This document shows, in pieces, positions 1-7,867 of a stretch of 44,918 bases of DNA. Positions within the stretch are counted from its first letter, which is position 1. Each line of letters opens with the position of its first letter. The notes beneath the pieces were generated by a model. That model saw only the letters and a list, made by a program, of their open reading frames with translations. It made no database searches and was not told the DNA's origin. This stretch comes from Streptomyces alboflavus (GTDB lineage: Bacteria > Actinomycetota > Actinomycetes > Streptomycetales > Streptomycetaceae). A program made the position numbers and the translations under genes. The stretch lies in contig NZ_JNXT01000066.1 of the NCBI RefSeq assembly GCF_000716675.1, forward strand, positions 1 through 44,918. The letters run 5' to 3'.

Positions 1-107
1 GCCGTGCCTTCACCAGCACTGCCATGACCCGTCCCGTGTCTCCGCAACGGCCCCGCTACCAGGCCATATACCCGGCCAAAGAGGAACGCAGCACTAGGGC
101 GCGCCGC

Positions 108-1037
108 TCAGGGTTGTCCCGCGCGAGTGGCCTCGGCGAGCAGCAGCCTGATGTGGTCCAGGAACTCCGCGGTCGCCGGGTGGCGTGGTACGCGCGGGTG
201 GACGAGGTGGACGGTCACCGACGGCGCGTCCGTGAGCGGGACGTAGCGGACGGCGGGGTGCGGGTGGCTGTGGCCCGCGCTCTCCGCGGTGACGCCGACG
301 GCCTCCCCGGTGGCGATGGTGGTGAGCCATTCGTCCACGCCGGGCACCTCGAAGGTGTGCGGGCGCCGCCCGGCCGGCCACAGATGCGCGGCCGTGGTCG
401 CGGCCGTCGAGCAGATCACGACCGGCTCGTTCGACAGCTCCTCCAGGCGGACGGCCTCCTGGTCCGCGAGCGCGTGGTCCACGGCCAGGGCGGCGACGCG
501 GCGCTCGCGCAGCAGCGGTACGCACACCAGGTCGCTGTCGGGCACGGGCTCCGTGCGGACGAGCGCCACGTCGACCTCGCCGCGCCGCAGCGCCGCCTCC
601 GGGTCGTCGCGGCGCAGGACCTGGGCTGCCGTGTCGGGCCGGTTCTCGCGCCAGGCGCGCAGCAGCGGCACCGTGTACCGGCCGAGGGCGGACCACGCGA
701 AGCCGATGCGCAGGGGGCGCCCGTCGGCGGCGGTCTCGGCCAGCGCGTCGTCGACCAGACGCAGGATGCGGTGGGCGTGGTCGACCAGGCGTCGTCCGGC
801 GTCCGTGAGGGCCACGTGCCGGGTCGTGCGGTCGACGAGACGGGTGTTCAGCCGGCTCTCCATCTGGCGCAGAGTGCGCGACAGGGCGGGCTGGCTGACG
901 CCGAGGGCGATCGCGGCATCGGTGAGGGTGCCTTCGGCGTCGATCGCCACGAGGGCGCGCAGATGCCGCAGTTCGACGTCGGCGGCGTCCCCGCGTCCGG
1001 CCCGGACGGCTGCTGCGGCCCCGCTCCCAGCATTCAT
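108..1037 (-). CDS. LysR-family transcriptional regulator
   Basis: A 309-residue LysR-type regulator. A winged helix-turn-helix lies at about residues 22-80 (ELRHLRALVAI, then GVSQPALSRTLRQME and TRHVALTDAGRRL), followed by a LysR substrate-binding domain to the C-terminus. I chose the ATG at 1037 because it leaves a short leader before the HTH; the reading frame stays open upstream but shows no family similarity there. The gene is divergent from a short-chain dehydrogenase with a 70-bp gap. This is the classic LysR arrangement, so it probably controls both that gene and itself. The inducer cannot be read from the sequence. Confidence 0.93.
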   Translation of the reverse strand: MNAGSGAAAAVRAGRGDAADVELRHLRALVAIDAEGTLTDAAIALGVSQPALSRTLRQMESRLNTRLVDRTTRHVALTDAGRRLVDHAHRILRLVDDALAETAADGRPLRIGFAWSALGRYTVPLLRAWRENRPDTAAQVLRRDDPEAALRRGEVDVALVRTEPVPDSDLVCVPLLRERRVAALAVDHALADQEAVRLEELSNEPVVICSTAATTAAHLWPAGRRPHTFEVPGVDEWLTTIATGEAVGVTAESAGHSHPHPAVRYVPLTDAPSVTVHLVHPRVPRHPATAEFLDHIRLLLAEATRAGQP

Positions 1038-1107
1038 AACCAGGAAGCATAAGCACTGCGTGTCGGACATTTCCCGGTGGACCACGGGCGGTTCTAGGGT
1101 CCGCACC
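1038..1107. promoter_or_regulatory. Divergent LysR/SDR intergenic promoter region
   Basis: The 70-bp gap between the divergent LysR and SDR starts must hold both promoters and, by analogy with other LysR pairs, the regulator's binding site. I see no strong symmetric operator, so this rests on arrangement alone. Confidence 0.4.
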
Positions 1108-1707
1108 ATGAAGATTCTTCTGATCGGTGCCGCCGGGAAGCTCGGCGCCGCCGTCCACCAGACGCTCACCGCGCGCGGCCACAAGATCGTCACCGTCGGC
1201 CGCACCAGCGGCGACCTGCGCCACGACATCGCCGACCCGGCGGAGACCGCCGCCCTGTACGCGGCGGCCGGTCCCGTGGACGCGGTCGTCAGCGCCGCCG
1301 GGGACACCCCCTTCAAGCCCGTCGCCGAGATCGCGCCCGAGGACTACGAAGCGGCCTTCCGCGGCAAGGTGCTCAGCCAGATCGAACTCGTCCGCCAGGG
1401 CGTCGGACACGTCGCCGCACGCGGGTCCTTCACGCTGATCTCCGGCGTCCTCGCCGACGAGCCGATCCCCACCGGGAGCGCCGCGTCCATGGCGAACGGC
1501 GCGATCGAGGCCTTCGTCCGCGCGGCCGCCATCGAGATCGCCCCGCAGCGCGTCAACGCGGTGAGCCCGACCGTCTTCACCGAGAGCCTCGACGACTACG
1601 GCTCCTTCTTCCCCGGCATGCCCTCCGTCGACCTCGCCCGCGTCACCGAGGCCTACGTCCGCTCCGTCGAGGGCGCGCAGACGGGGCAGGTCTACGCGGT
1701 GCGCTGA
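1108..1707 (+). CDS. Short-chain dehydrogenase/reductase, atypical
   Basis: A 199-residue SDR-type Rossmann protein. The N-terminal nucleotide-binding loop GAAGKLG is at residues 7-13, and VVSAAGDTPF fits the SDR NAG-like segment. The expected YxxxK active site is not there: aligning AIEAFVRAAA with the usual helix puts Ala and Asn where Tyr and Lys belong. The protein may belong to a short SDR subgroup that naturally lacks this pair, or may bind nucleotide without the usual chemistry. The ATG follows the divergent LysR promoter region directly. It is probably a target of that regulator; the substrate is unknown. Confidence 0.88.
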   Translation: MKILLIGAAGKLGAAVHQTLTARGHKIVTVGRTSGDLRHDIADPAETAALYAAAGPVDAVVSAAGDTPFKPVAEIAPEDYEAAFRGKVLSQIELVRQGVGHVAARGSFTLISGVLADEPIPTGSAASMANGAIEAFVRAAAIEIAPQRVNAVSPTVFTESLDDYGSFFPGMPSVDLARVTEAYVRSVEGAQTGQVYAVR

Positions 1708-1987
1708 CCCACGTCAGCCCGGACGCTGCGGCCCTCACCGCCCACCAGGCGAACGGGTCTTCCGGCCGGCCGAAGGCATCGAGCACGTCTCGTCCAGGGA
1801 CAGTCATGGGCACTCTTCAGTCGGGGTGGTCGGTGTGGTTCGGTCGACGGCGGTCGGGGCGGGCGGACGATCGGAAGGGATGGTCGGTCCCGTCCGGCGC
1901 CACGTCAGCGATCACGTGCACGACTGTGGCCCTTGGGGCACGACAGGGGGAGGCTCACCGCAGACAAGGCGCGTCACCCCCGGCCCT

Positions 1988-2001
1988 GGGAGGATCACTT
2001 G
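1988..2001 (+). promoter_or_regulatory. Shine-Dalgarno that sets a TTG start for the P450
   Basis: GGGAGG at 1988-1993 lies 5 bases before a TTG at 1999-2001, in frame with the P450. The in-frame start upstream at 1933 lacks a comparable site, so TTG is the better start. Confidence 0.6.
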
Positions 2002-3246
2002 AACACGTCACGTCGTACGCCGTACCGGATGGACCCGGCCGGAGGCTGCCCCCACGCGGACAACGCCCGGCTGCTCGCGGAGGGCGCCGTGGCCGAGATC
2101 GTGCTTCCCGGGGAGGTGCCGGGGGCGGTGGTCCTCGGGTTCGAGGCGCTGAAGGAGTTCCTCGCGCACCCCGAAGTCGCCAAGGGTGCCGCGCACTTCA
2201 CCGCGCTGCGGGAGGGTGCGATACCCGACGGCTGGCCGCTGCGGACCTTCGCCACCGTCCCGGGCATGACCACCGCCGACGGGGACGACCACCGGCGCCT
2301 TCGCACCCTGGTGAGCAAGGCGTTCTCCGCGCGCCGCGTGGAGACGCTGCGGCCGCGGATCGAGACGCTGACCGCCGACCTCCTGGACAGGCTGGCCGAG
2401 GCGGCCGACGGCGGCGACGGGATCGCCGACCTGCGCGCCTCCTTCGCGCTTCCGCTGCCGATGGGTGTGATCTGCGAACTGTTCGGTGTGGACACCGAAC
2501 ACCGGGACCTCCTGCACCACTTGTCGAACCAGGTGGTGAGCACGGCCATCGGGCCGAAGGAGGCGATCGCCGCCAACCGCGCGATGACGGAGGTGCTCGC
2601 AGCCGTCGTCGCCGCCCGGACCGAGCGCCCCGGCGACGACCTGACCAGCGCGCTGATCGCGGCCCGTGACGAGGACGGCGACCGGCTCAGCCCCCAGGAG
2701 CTGATCGGCACCCTCCTCCTGATGGTCGTCGCCGGACACGAGACGACGCTGAACCTGATCACCAACGCCGTCCGCGCCCTGTGCGCCCACCGCGACCAGC
2801 TCCAGCTCGTACGCTCGGGCAAGGCCGACTGGCCGGACGTCGTCGAGGAGACCCTCCGCTGGGACAGCCCGGTCAGCTACTTCCCGTTCCGCTACCCGAC
2901 CCGCGGCCTCACCCTGCACGGCACCCTCGTCCCCCAGGGCACGCCCGTCCTCGCCGGCTACTCCGCCGCCGGACGCGACACCGCGGCGTACGGCCCGGAC
3001 GCCGCCCTCTTCGACGTCACCAGGCCCGCCAGGACCACCGGGACCACACGCCACCTCTCCCTCGGGCACGGCGCGCACTACTGCCTCGGCGCGCCCCTCG
3101 CCAGGATGGAGACGACGATCGCCCTGGAGCGCCTGTTCACCCGATTCCCCGACCTGGACCTGGCCGTCCCCGCGGCCGAACTCCCCGGGCACGAAGGCTT
3201 CGTGGGCAACAGCGTGCGGGAGCTGCCGGTGCGCCTGCGGGCCTGA
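1999..3246 (+). CDS. Cytochrome P450
   Basis: A 415-residue soluble bacterial P450 monooxygenase. The I-helix oxygen-activation motif AGHETT begins at residue 245, the K-helix ExxR (ETLR) at 284, and the heme loop LGHGAHYCLG carries the heme-ligand Cys at 362. The usual Phe that opens the heme signature is Leu here, a tolerated variant. Length and order match CYP107-like Streptomyces enzymes. No ferredoxin or ferredoxin reductase gene is adjacent, so it must draw on redox partners encoded elsewhere. It is convergent with the histidine kinase gene. Translation from the TTG is inferred from the GGGAGG site; MDPAGG a few codons on is a weaker alternative. Confidence 0.95.
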   Translation: MNTSRRTPYRMDPAGGCPHADNARLLAEGAVAEIVLPGEVPGAVVLGFEALKEFLAHPEVAKGAAHFTALREGAIPDGWPLRTFATVPGMTTADGDDHRRLRTLVSKAFSARRVETLRPRIETLTADLLDRLAEAADGGDGIADLRASFALPLPMGVICELFGVDTEHRDLLHHLSNQVVSTAIGPKEAIAANRAMTEVLAAVVAARTERPGDDLTSALIAARDEDGDRLSPQELIGTLLLMVVAGHETTLNLITNAVRALCAHRDQLQLVRSGKADWPDVVEETLRWDSPVSYFPFRYPTRGLTLHGTLVPQGTPVLAGYSAAGRDTAAYGPDAALFDVTRPARTTGTTRHLSLGHGAHYCLGAPLARMETTIALERLFTRFPDLDLAVPAAELPGHEGFVGNSVRELPVRLRA

Positions 3247-3274
3247 GCGGTGCCGAAGGCGTGCGCGTCCGCCG

Positions 3275-4453
3275 TCACTCGCCGCCCGCCCTCTCCAGGG
3301 CCCGCGCCGCAGGGCCGAACGTCACCGTGATGTCGAGGCCGCCCTCGGACCCGGGCCGAGCGGTCACCGGCGCGCCGTGGGCCTCGGCGACGGCGGCGAC
3401 GATCGACATGCCGAGGCCGTGGCCGTCCGGGCTCCCCGCGCGCGTCTCGAAGCGCTGGAAGGGCTGGAAGAGCGCCTCGACGCGCTCGTGCGGGATGACC
3501 GGCCCGCTGTTGGTCACCCGCAGCACGGGGCGGCCGCCCCGCACCCCGGTGCACACCCGCGCCCAGCCGCCGGGGACGTTGTGGCGCACCGCGTTGCCGA
3601 CGAGGTTCGTCACCAGGCTCTCCAGGAGCCGCGGGGCGCCGACCGTGGGCGCTGGGGCGAGCGACAGGTCGATCCGCACCTGTGCGGCCTGCTCCGCGAG
3701 GACCGCCTCCGCGATCGCCGCCAGGTCCGTGTCCTCACGCCGCTGGAGGCCGCGCTGACTGCGGGCCAGGGTGAGGAGCGCCGCGATCAGGTGTTCCTGG
3801 CGCTCGCCCGTGGCCAGCAGACGTTCGCACACGGTACGCAGCGACTCCGCGTTCGCCGCGGGGTTGGCGAGCGCCACCTCGATCATCGCCCGTTGCAGGG
3901 TCAGCGGGGTGCGCAGCTCGTGCGAGGCGTTGGCGACGAAGCGCCGCTGCGTGGTGAAGGCGGTGTCGAGACGCCCGAGCAGACCGTCGAAGGTGTCACC
4001 GAGGTCCTTGAGCTCGTCGTCCGGGCCGCCGACCGCGAGCCGCTCGTGCAGATTGCGCTCGGAGATCCGGCGCGCCTTGTCGGCCATCGTACGGACCGGG
4101 CGCAGCGCGCGCCCCGCCATCAGCCACCCCAGGGCCACCGACACGGCCGACATCAGGGCGAGCGCGATCCCGGACTGCGTGAGCAACTGCTTGAGCATCG
4201 CCTTGCGCTGCTCGCCGCCCACGTCGGGCAGCCGGTCCGTGTCGTGGGGCAGCCAAGGGGCCGGGCCCGGTGTGGTCTTGCGGATGATCTGGGGATCGCG
4301 GGTGGCGACGAGGACGTACGTGATGATGAGCAGCGCGGCCCCGGACACCAGGAACAGGGCGCCGTACAGGAGCGTCAGACGCAGCCGCACGGTCCAGCGG
4401 AAACGGCGCGGCGCGGGGGAGGGGGCCGCCGGGTCAGATGCGGTAACCGGCAT
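3275..4453 (-). CDS. Sensor histidine kinase
   Basis: A 392-residue membrane histidine kinase. TM helices lie at about 25-50 and 93-113 and bracket a short extracytoplasmic loop of about 40 residues. A HAMP segment follows, then the dimerisation/phosphoacceptor helix with ASHELRTPL (His178), and an HATPase_c domain with N-box NLVGNAVRHN and G-box DGHGLGMSI. The start overlaps the end of the response-regulator gene by 20 bp, so the pair is co-transcribed and probably translationally coupled. The divergent lipoprotein/MacB-like operon suggests the kinase senses an envelope stress or antimicrobial compound handled by that pump; this is inferred from position. Confidence 0.95.
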   Translation of the reverse strand: MPVTASDPAAPSPAPRRFRWTVRLRLTLLYGALFLVSGAALLIITYVLVATRDPQIIRKTTPGPAPWLPHDTDRLPDVGGEQRKAMLKQLLTQSGIALALMSAVSVALGWLMAGRALRPVRTMADKARRISERNLHERLAVGGPDDELKDLGDTFDGLLGRLDTAFTTQRRFVANASHELRTPLTLQRAMIEVALANPAANAESLRTVCERLLATGERQEHLIAALLTLARSQRGLQRREDTDLAAIAEAVLAEQAAQVRIDLSLAPAPTVGAPRLLESLVTNLVGNAVRHNVPGGWARVCTGVRGGRPVLRVTNSGPVIPHERVEALFQPFQRFETRAGSPDGHGLGMSIVAAVAEAHGAPVTARPGSEGGLDITVTFGPAARALERAGGE

Positions 4454-5087
4454 GGGGGACGGTCTCGATCACCGGCGGGTGGCCCAGCTTGCGGCGGAGC
4501 CGGCTGACGGTGACCTTCACGGTGTTGGTGAACGGGTCGGCGGCCTGGTCCCAGGCGCGCTCCAGCAACTGCTCCGCGGACACGACCCCGCCCTGCGCGC
4601 TCAACAGCAGCTCCAGGACGGCCAGTTCCTTCGGGGACAGTTCGAGGCGCCGACCGTCCCTGCGGGCGACGCGCTGCGCGGAGTCCAGGGTGAGGTCGCC
4701 GCGGCTGAGCACCGGTGGCACGGCCGGGTGGGCGCGGCGGGCCAGGGCCCGGACCCGGGCGATGAGTTCGGCGAAGGCGAACGGCTTCGGCAGATAGTCG
4801 TCCGCCCCGAGGGAGAGCCCGTCGACCCGGTCCTCGATGGTGGTGGCGGCCGTGAGCATCAACACGCGGCAGCGGCCGCCGCTCTCGACCAGGGTCCGGC
4901 ACACCTCGTCGCCGTGGAGGCGGGGGAGGTCACGGTCCAGGACGACGACGTCGTAGTCGTACACGGCGGCGAGGTCCAGGGCCTCTTGGCCGTCGAACGC
5001 GAGGTCGACGGCCATGCCGTCCTGGCGCAGGCCGGTGGCCACGGTGACGGCCAGCTCCTGATGGTCCTCGACGATGAGCACGCGCAT
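4434..5087 (-). CDS. OmpR/PhoB-family response regulator
   Basis: A 217-residue response regulator. The receiver domain has the acidic pair in VEDHQ, the phosphoacceptor Asp51 in VVLDRDLP, and the conserved Lys in YLPKPF. The C-terminal winged helix includes LSPKELAVLELLL, VTVSRLRRKLG and the closing AGYRI. The start is the ATG before RVLIVEDHQ; the longer open frame upstream is non-coding leader. It is the first gene of a two-gene operon with the kinase. It faces the efflux operon across an 88-bp promoter gap containing an 11-bp inverted repeat, which is its likely binding site. Confidence 0.96.
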   Translation of the reverse strand: MRVLIVEDHQELAVTVATGLRQDGMAVDLAFDGQEALDLAAVYDYDVVVLDRDLPRLHGDEVCRTLVESGGRCRVLMLTAATTIEDRVDGLSLGADDYLPKPFAFAELIARVRALARRAHPAVPPVLSRGDLTLDSAQRVARRDGRRLELSPKELAVLELLLSAQGGVVSAEQLLERAWDQAADPFTNTVKVTVSRLRRKLGHPPVIETVPHAGYRI

Positions 5088-5108
5088 AGCCGTCAGGATG
5101 CCGGAGAC

Positions 5109-5153
5109 GGGGTTACACCGACATAACAACCAGCGTTCCTGCGGTGTAACCCC
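5109..5153. promoter_or_regulatory. Inverted repeat in divergent RR/efflux promoter
   Basis: GGGGTTACACC (5109-5119) is repeated as its exact reverse complement GGTGTAACCCC (5143-5153) with 23 bp between. It lies between the response regulator start (5087) and the lipoprotein start (5176). It is a good candidate operator for the response regulator, controlling both directions. No footprint or consensus is known to me for this subfamily. Confidence 0.6.
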
Positions 5154-5175
5154 CCACTACGTAGACCTGGATCGC

Positions 5176-5769
5176 ATGACAAGGACGAACAAGCGCACCA
5201 GCGCACATCTACGCGTCGCCACCCCGCTGCTCGTGCCGGTCCTGCTGACCGGGGCGCTCCTGACGGCCTGCTCGGACGGGTCGTCGAAGGCGGCGGCCGA
5301 CGAGGACACGGGAAAGAAGGCGGGAGAGGGGGCGCAGGCGTCGCCGACGAGCCCGCAGGAACGCGGTCTCGCGTACGCCAAGTGCATGCGGGAGAACGGG
5401 GTGGCGAAGTTCCCCGACCCGGAGGGCGGCGGCATCAGGCTCGGGCCCGACTCCGGTGTCGACATGGGCTCTCCGGAGTTCAAGAAGGCCCAGGAGGCCT
5501 GCAAGGACCTCTCGCCGCAAGGAGACGGCGGCCCGAACGGCGGCAAGCCGCTCGACTCCGCGAAGGTCGCCGCGTGGGCGAAGTGCATGCGCGAGAACGG
5601 CGTGCCCGAGTTCCCCGACCCGGAGATCGACGGCGGCTCCATGGTCATCGACATGTCGGCGGTCGGGATGGCGGGCGACGACCCCAAGTTCGAGAAGGCC
5701 ATGGAGGCCTGCCGGGACAAGAGGCCGAGCGGCGGCGTCATGATGCGGGGCGGCGGTGGCGGCCGGTGA
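5176..5769 (+). CDS. Lipoprotein with duplicated Cys-containing module
   Basis: A 197-residue predicted lipoprotein. A hydrophobic signal ends in a lipobox LTAC with the lipidated Cys at residue 32. The mature part contains two copies of one unit, at about 67-109 and 134-179. Each begins AKCMRENGV, continues FPDPE, and ends EACKD or EACRD, so each holds a Cys pair (70/109 and 137/179) that could form a disulfide. The tail is Gly-rich. It opens an operon with an adaptor, an ABC ATPase and a MacB-like permease. A role in substrate capture or as an envelope sensor for the adjacent two-component system is inferred from that context. I know of no biochemical function for this family. Confidence 0.9.
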   Translation: MTRTNKRTSAHLRVATPLLVPVLLTGALLTACSDGSSKAAADEDTGKKAGEGAQASPTSPQERGLAYAKCMRENGVAKFPDPEGGGIRLGPDSGVDMGSPEFKKAQEACKDLSPQGDGGPNGGKPLDSAKVAAWAKCMRENGVPEFPDPEIDGGSMVIDMSAVGMAGDDPKFEKAMEACRDKRPSGGVMMRGGGGGR

Positions 5770-7064
5770 GCGGGGCGGAGACCGAGGACAGGGCGCACGG
5801 AGGCGGCGCACCGGCCGACGGCAGGACTGAGGGCACCGTGCCCGACAGTGCCGCCGTCCCTGCGGATGCGGAGGCCGACGCGGGGGCAGGCCCCGACGAG
5901 CCTGCCGCCGAGCCCTCACCGCGTCGGCGGCGCCCCATGCGCACCTCCCTCGTCGTGCTGGCCGCGACAGCAGTCGCCGGAGCTGGCGGACTCGCCGCGA
6001 CGGGCACCGTCGGCGGCGACGGCACGGGCACGTCCGAGGCCGCCCAGGCGGGCCCGGCGAGGACCGCCGCGGTCGAGAAGAGGACGCTGACCCGGGGAGA
6101 GACCGTCGAGGGCACCCTCGGGTACGGCGAGGCAACCCCCGTCCGCGCCGGGTCGGGCGGCGGAGCCGAGCCCGGGGCCGGGGCCGACGCGAAGGGCGGC
6201 GGGAGCCCCTCCGGCTCCGAGGGAACGCTGACCTGGCTCCCCGACGAGGGCGAGGTGCTCGAACGCGGCGACGCGGTGTACGCCGTGGACGAGAAGAAGG
6301 TGCCCCTCCTGTACGGCTCCACACCGCTCTACCGCACGCTCGGCGCGGGCGCCGAAGGCAACGACGTACGCCTCCTGGAGAAGAACCTGGCGGCACTCGG
6401 CCACACCGGTTTCACCGTCGACGACACGTACAGCGCGGGCACCGCGCGGGCCGTCAAGGACTGGCAGCGGGACCTGGGCCGGGACGAGACCGGCGAGGTC
6501 GCGCCGGGCGACGCGGTCGTGGCGAGCGGGGCCAGGAGGGTCGACCGGGTCGAGTCCGCCCGCGGCGACTCCGCCTCCGGCGACGTGCTCACCTGGACCG
6601 GTACGCGGCGGACGGTCACCGTCGACCTGGAGGCGCGGTACGAGGACCTGGTCGAGGAGGGGACGAAGGCCACCGTCGCCCTGCCCGACGGCACCGAGGC
6701 CGAGGCCCGGGTGACCGACGTCGGCAGCGCCGCCACCGCCGAGCCCGCCGAGGGCGGCGACTCCGATGGCGGCGCCGACGAGGCCACCCTGCCGGTCGAA
6801 CTCACCGTCAAGGACCAGAAGAAGCTCGGCCGCTACCAGGCCGCCCCGGTGGACGTGACGCTGGCCGCGGAGACCCGCCAGGACGTCCTCGCCGTCCCCG
6901 TCGACGCCCTCGTCGCCCGCAAGGGCGGCGGCTACGCGGTCCAGGCGGTCACCGGCTCGGCCGTGGAGTACCGGCCGGTGGAGCTCGGCATGTTCGCGGG
7001 CGGCATGGTCGAGGTGTCCGGCGACGGCATCACCGAGGGCCTGAAGGTGGCGGTGCCGAAGTGA
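5766..7064 (+). CDS. Periplasmic adaptor with peptidoglycan-binding domain (efflux)
   Basis: A 432-residue single-pass protein. A cytoplasmic acidic/Pro-rich leader of about 57 residues is followed by a TM helix at 59-80. The extracytoplasmic region includes a PG_binding_1-like segment at about 195-240 (GNDVRLLEKNLAALG ... TARAVKDWQ) and ends with a membrane-fusion-like part (QDVLAVPVDALV ... ITEGLKVAVPK). This layout is typical of actinobacterial adaptors for MacB-type ABC exporters. The GTG at 5766 overlaps the lipoprotein stop by 4 bp, indicating translational coupling. It probably couples the permease to the cell wall or to the lipoprotein. Confidence 0.88.
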   Translation: MSGAETEDRAHGGGAPADGRTEGTVPDSAAVPADAEADAGAGPDEPAAEPSPRRRRPMRTSLVVLAATAVAGAGGLAATGTVGGDGTGTSEAAQAGPARTAAVEKRTLTRGETVEGTLGYGEATPVRAGSGGGAEPGAGADAKGGGSPSGSEGTLTWLPDEGEVLERGDAVYAVDEKKVPLLYGSTPLYRTLGAGAEGNDVRLLEKNLAALGHTGFTVDDTYSAGTARAVKDWQRDLGRDETGEVAPGDAVVASGARRVDRVESARGDSASGDVLTWTGTRRTVTVDLEARYEDLVEEGTKATVALPDGTEAEARVTDVGSAATAEPAEGGDSDGGADEATLPVELTVKDQKKLGRYQAAPVDVTLAAETRQDVLAVPVDALVARKGGGYAVQAVTGSAVEYRPVELGMFAGGMVEVSGDGITEGLKVAVPK

Positions 7065-7867
7065 GGTCGCAGACAGAGAAGGCGTGGCCCGTCGTGGGGG
7101 GACCGGTGGGGGAGCCGGGGGAGGAAGCGCCGCCGCCCGTCGTCGAGCTGGAGGGCGTGTCGAAGACGTACGGGGACGTCGTCGCGCTCGCCGGGGCCGG
7201 GATCGTCGTACGGCGCGGGGAGATGCTCGCGATCGTCGGCCCCTCCGGCTCCGGCAAGTCCACGATGCTCAACATCATGGGGACGCTGGACCGCCCCTCG
7301 GCGGGCACGGTCCGCATCGACGGCCACACCGTCGACGCCCTGTCGGACCGTCAGCTCTCCGCGCTGCGCGCCCGCACCATCGGCTTCGTGTTCCAGGCCT
7401 TCCACCTGGCGGCGGGCGTACCGGCCCTGGACGCGGTCGCGGACGGCCTGCTCTACAGCGGTCTGCCGAGGGGCGAGCGGCGCGATCTCGCGGAGCGCGC
7501 GCTGCGCGGAGTCGGGCTCGGCGCGCGCCTCCACAACGAACCGCACCAGCTGTCCGGCGGCGAGAAACAGCGCGTCGCCATCGCCCGGGCCGTGCTCGGC
7601 GATCCGCCGCTGCTGCTCGCCGACGAGCCGACGGGCGCGCTCGACTCACGAGCCGGCGAGGTGGTGATGGAGCTCCTGCACACCCTGCACCGGGCGGGCA
7701 CGACGGTCGTCGTCATCACGCACGACCGGGACATCGCGGCGTCCCTGCCCCGGGAGGTACGCATCAAGGACGGCAGGATCGAGCACGACTCCGCCGCCCG
7801 GAACGAGCCCGGGACCGCCACCGGGACCGCCGTCGGGAAAGCTGCCGTGGAACGGGTGGGCGCATGA
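7061..7867 (+). CDS. ABC transporter ATP-binding protein, MacB/LolD type
   Basis: A 268-residue nucleotide-binding subunit. Walker A GPSGSGKST is at residues 60-68. The Q-loop (GFVFQAFHL), the signature LSGGEKQRVAIARA, Walker B LLLADEPTGALDS and the His switch VVITHD are all present. The LADEPTGALDS form is characteristic of the MacB/LolD/FtsE group. The GTG at 7061 overlaps the upstream stop by 4 bp, and the stop overlaps the permease ATG by 4 bp. With the permease and adaptor it should form an ATP-driven mechanotransmission exporter. The Ala/Gly-rich C-terminal extension after the core is unremarkable. Confidence 0.96.
   Translation: MRSQTEKAWPVVGGPVGEPGEEAPPPVVELEGVSKTYGDVVALAGAGIVVRRGEMLAIVGPSGSGKSTMLNIMGTLDRPSAGTVRIDGHTVDALSDRQLSALRARTIGFVFQAFHLAAGVPALDAVADGLLYSGLPRGERRDLAERALRGVGLGARLHNEPHQLSGGEKQRVAIARAVLGDPPLLLADEPTGALDSRAGEVVMELLHTLHRAGTTVVVITHDRDIAASLPREVRIKDGRIEHDSAARNEPGTATGTAVGKAAVERVGA

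Noticed and set aside
5209..6396. Minus-strand Arg/Pro-rich frame over the lipoprotein and adaptor genes
   Set aside because: Composition is typical of a non-coding GC-rich shadow; the plus-strand genes have lipobox, TM and PG-binding motifs.
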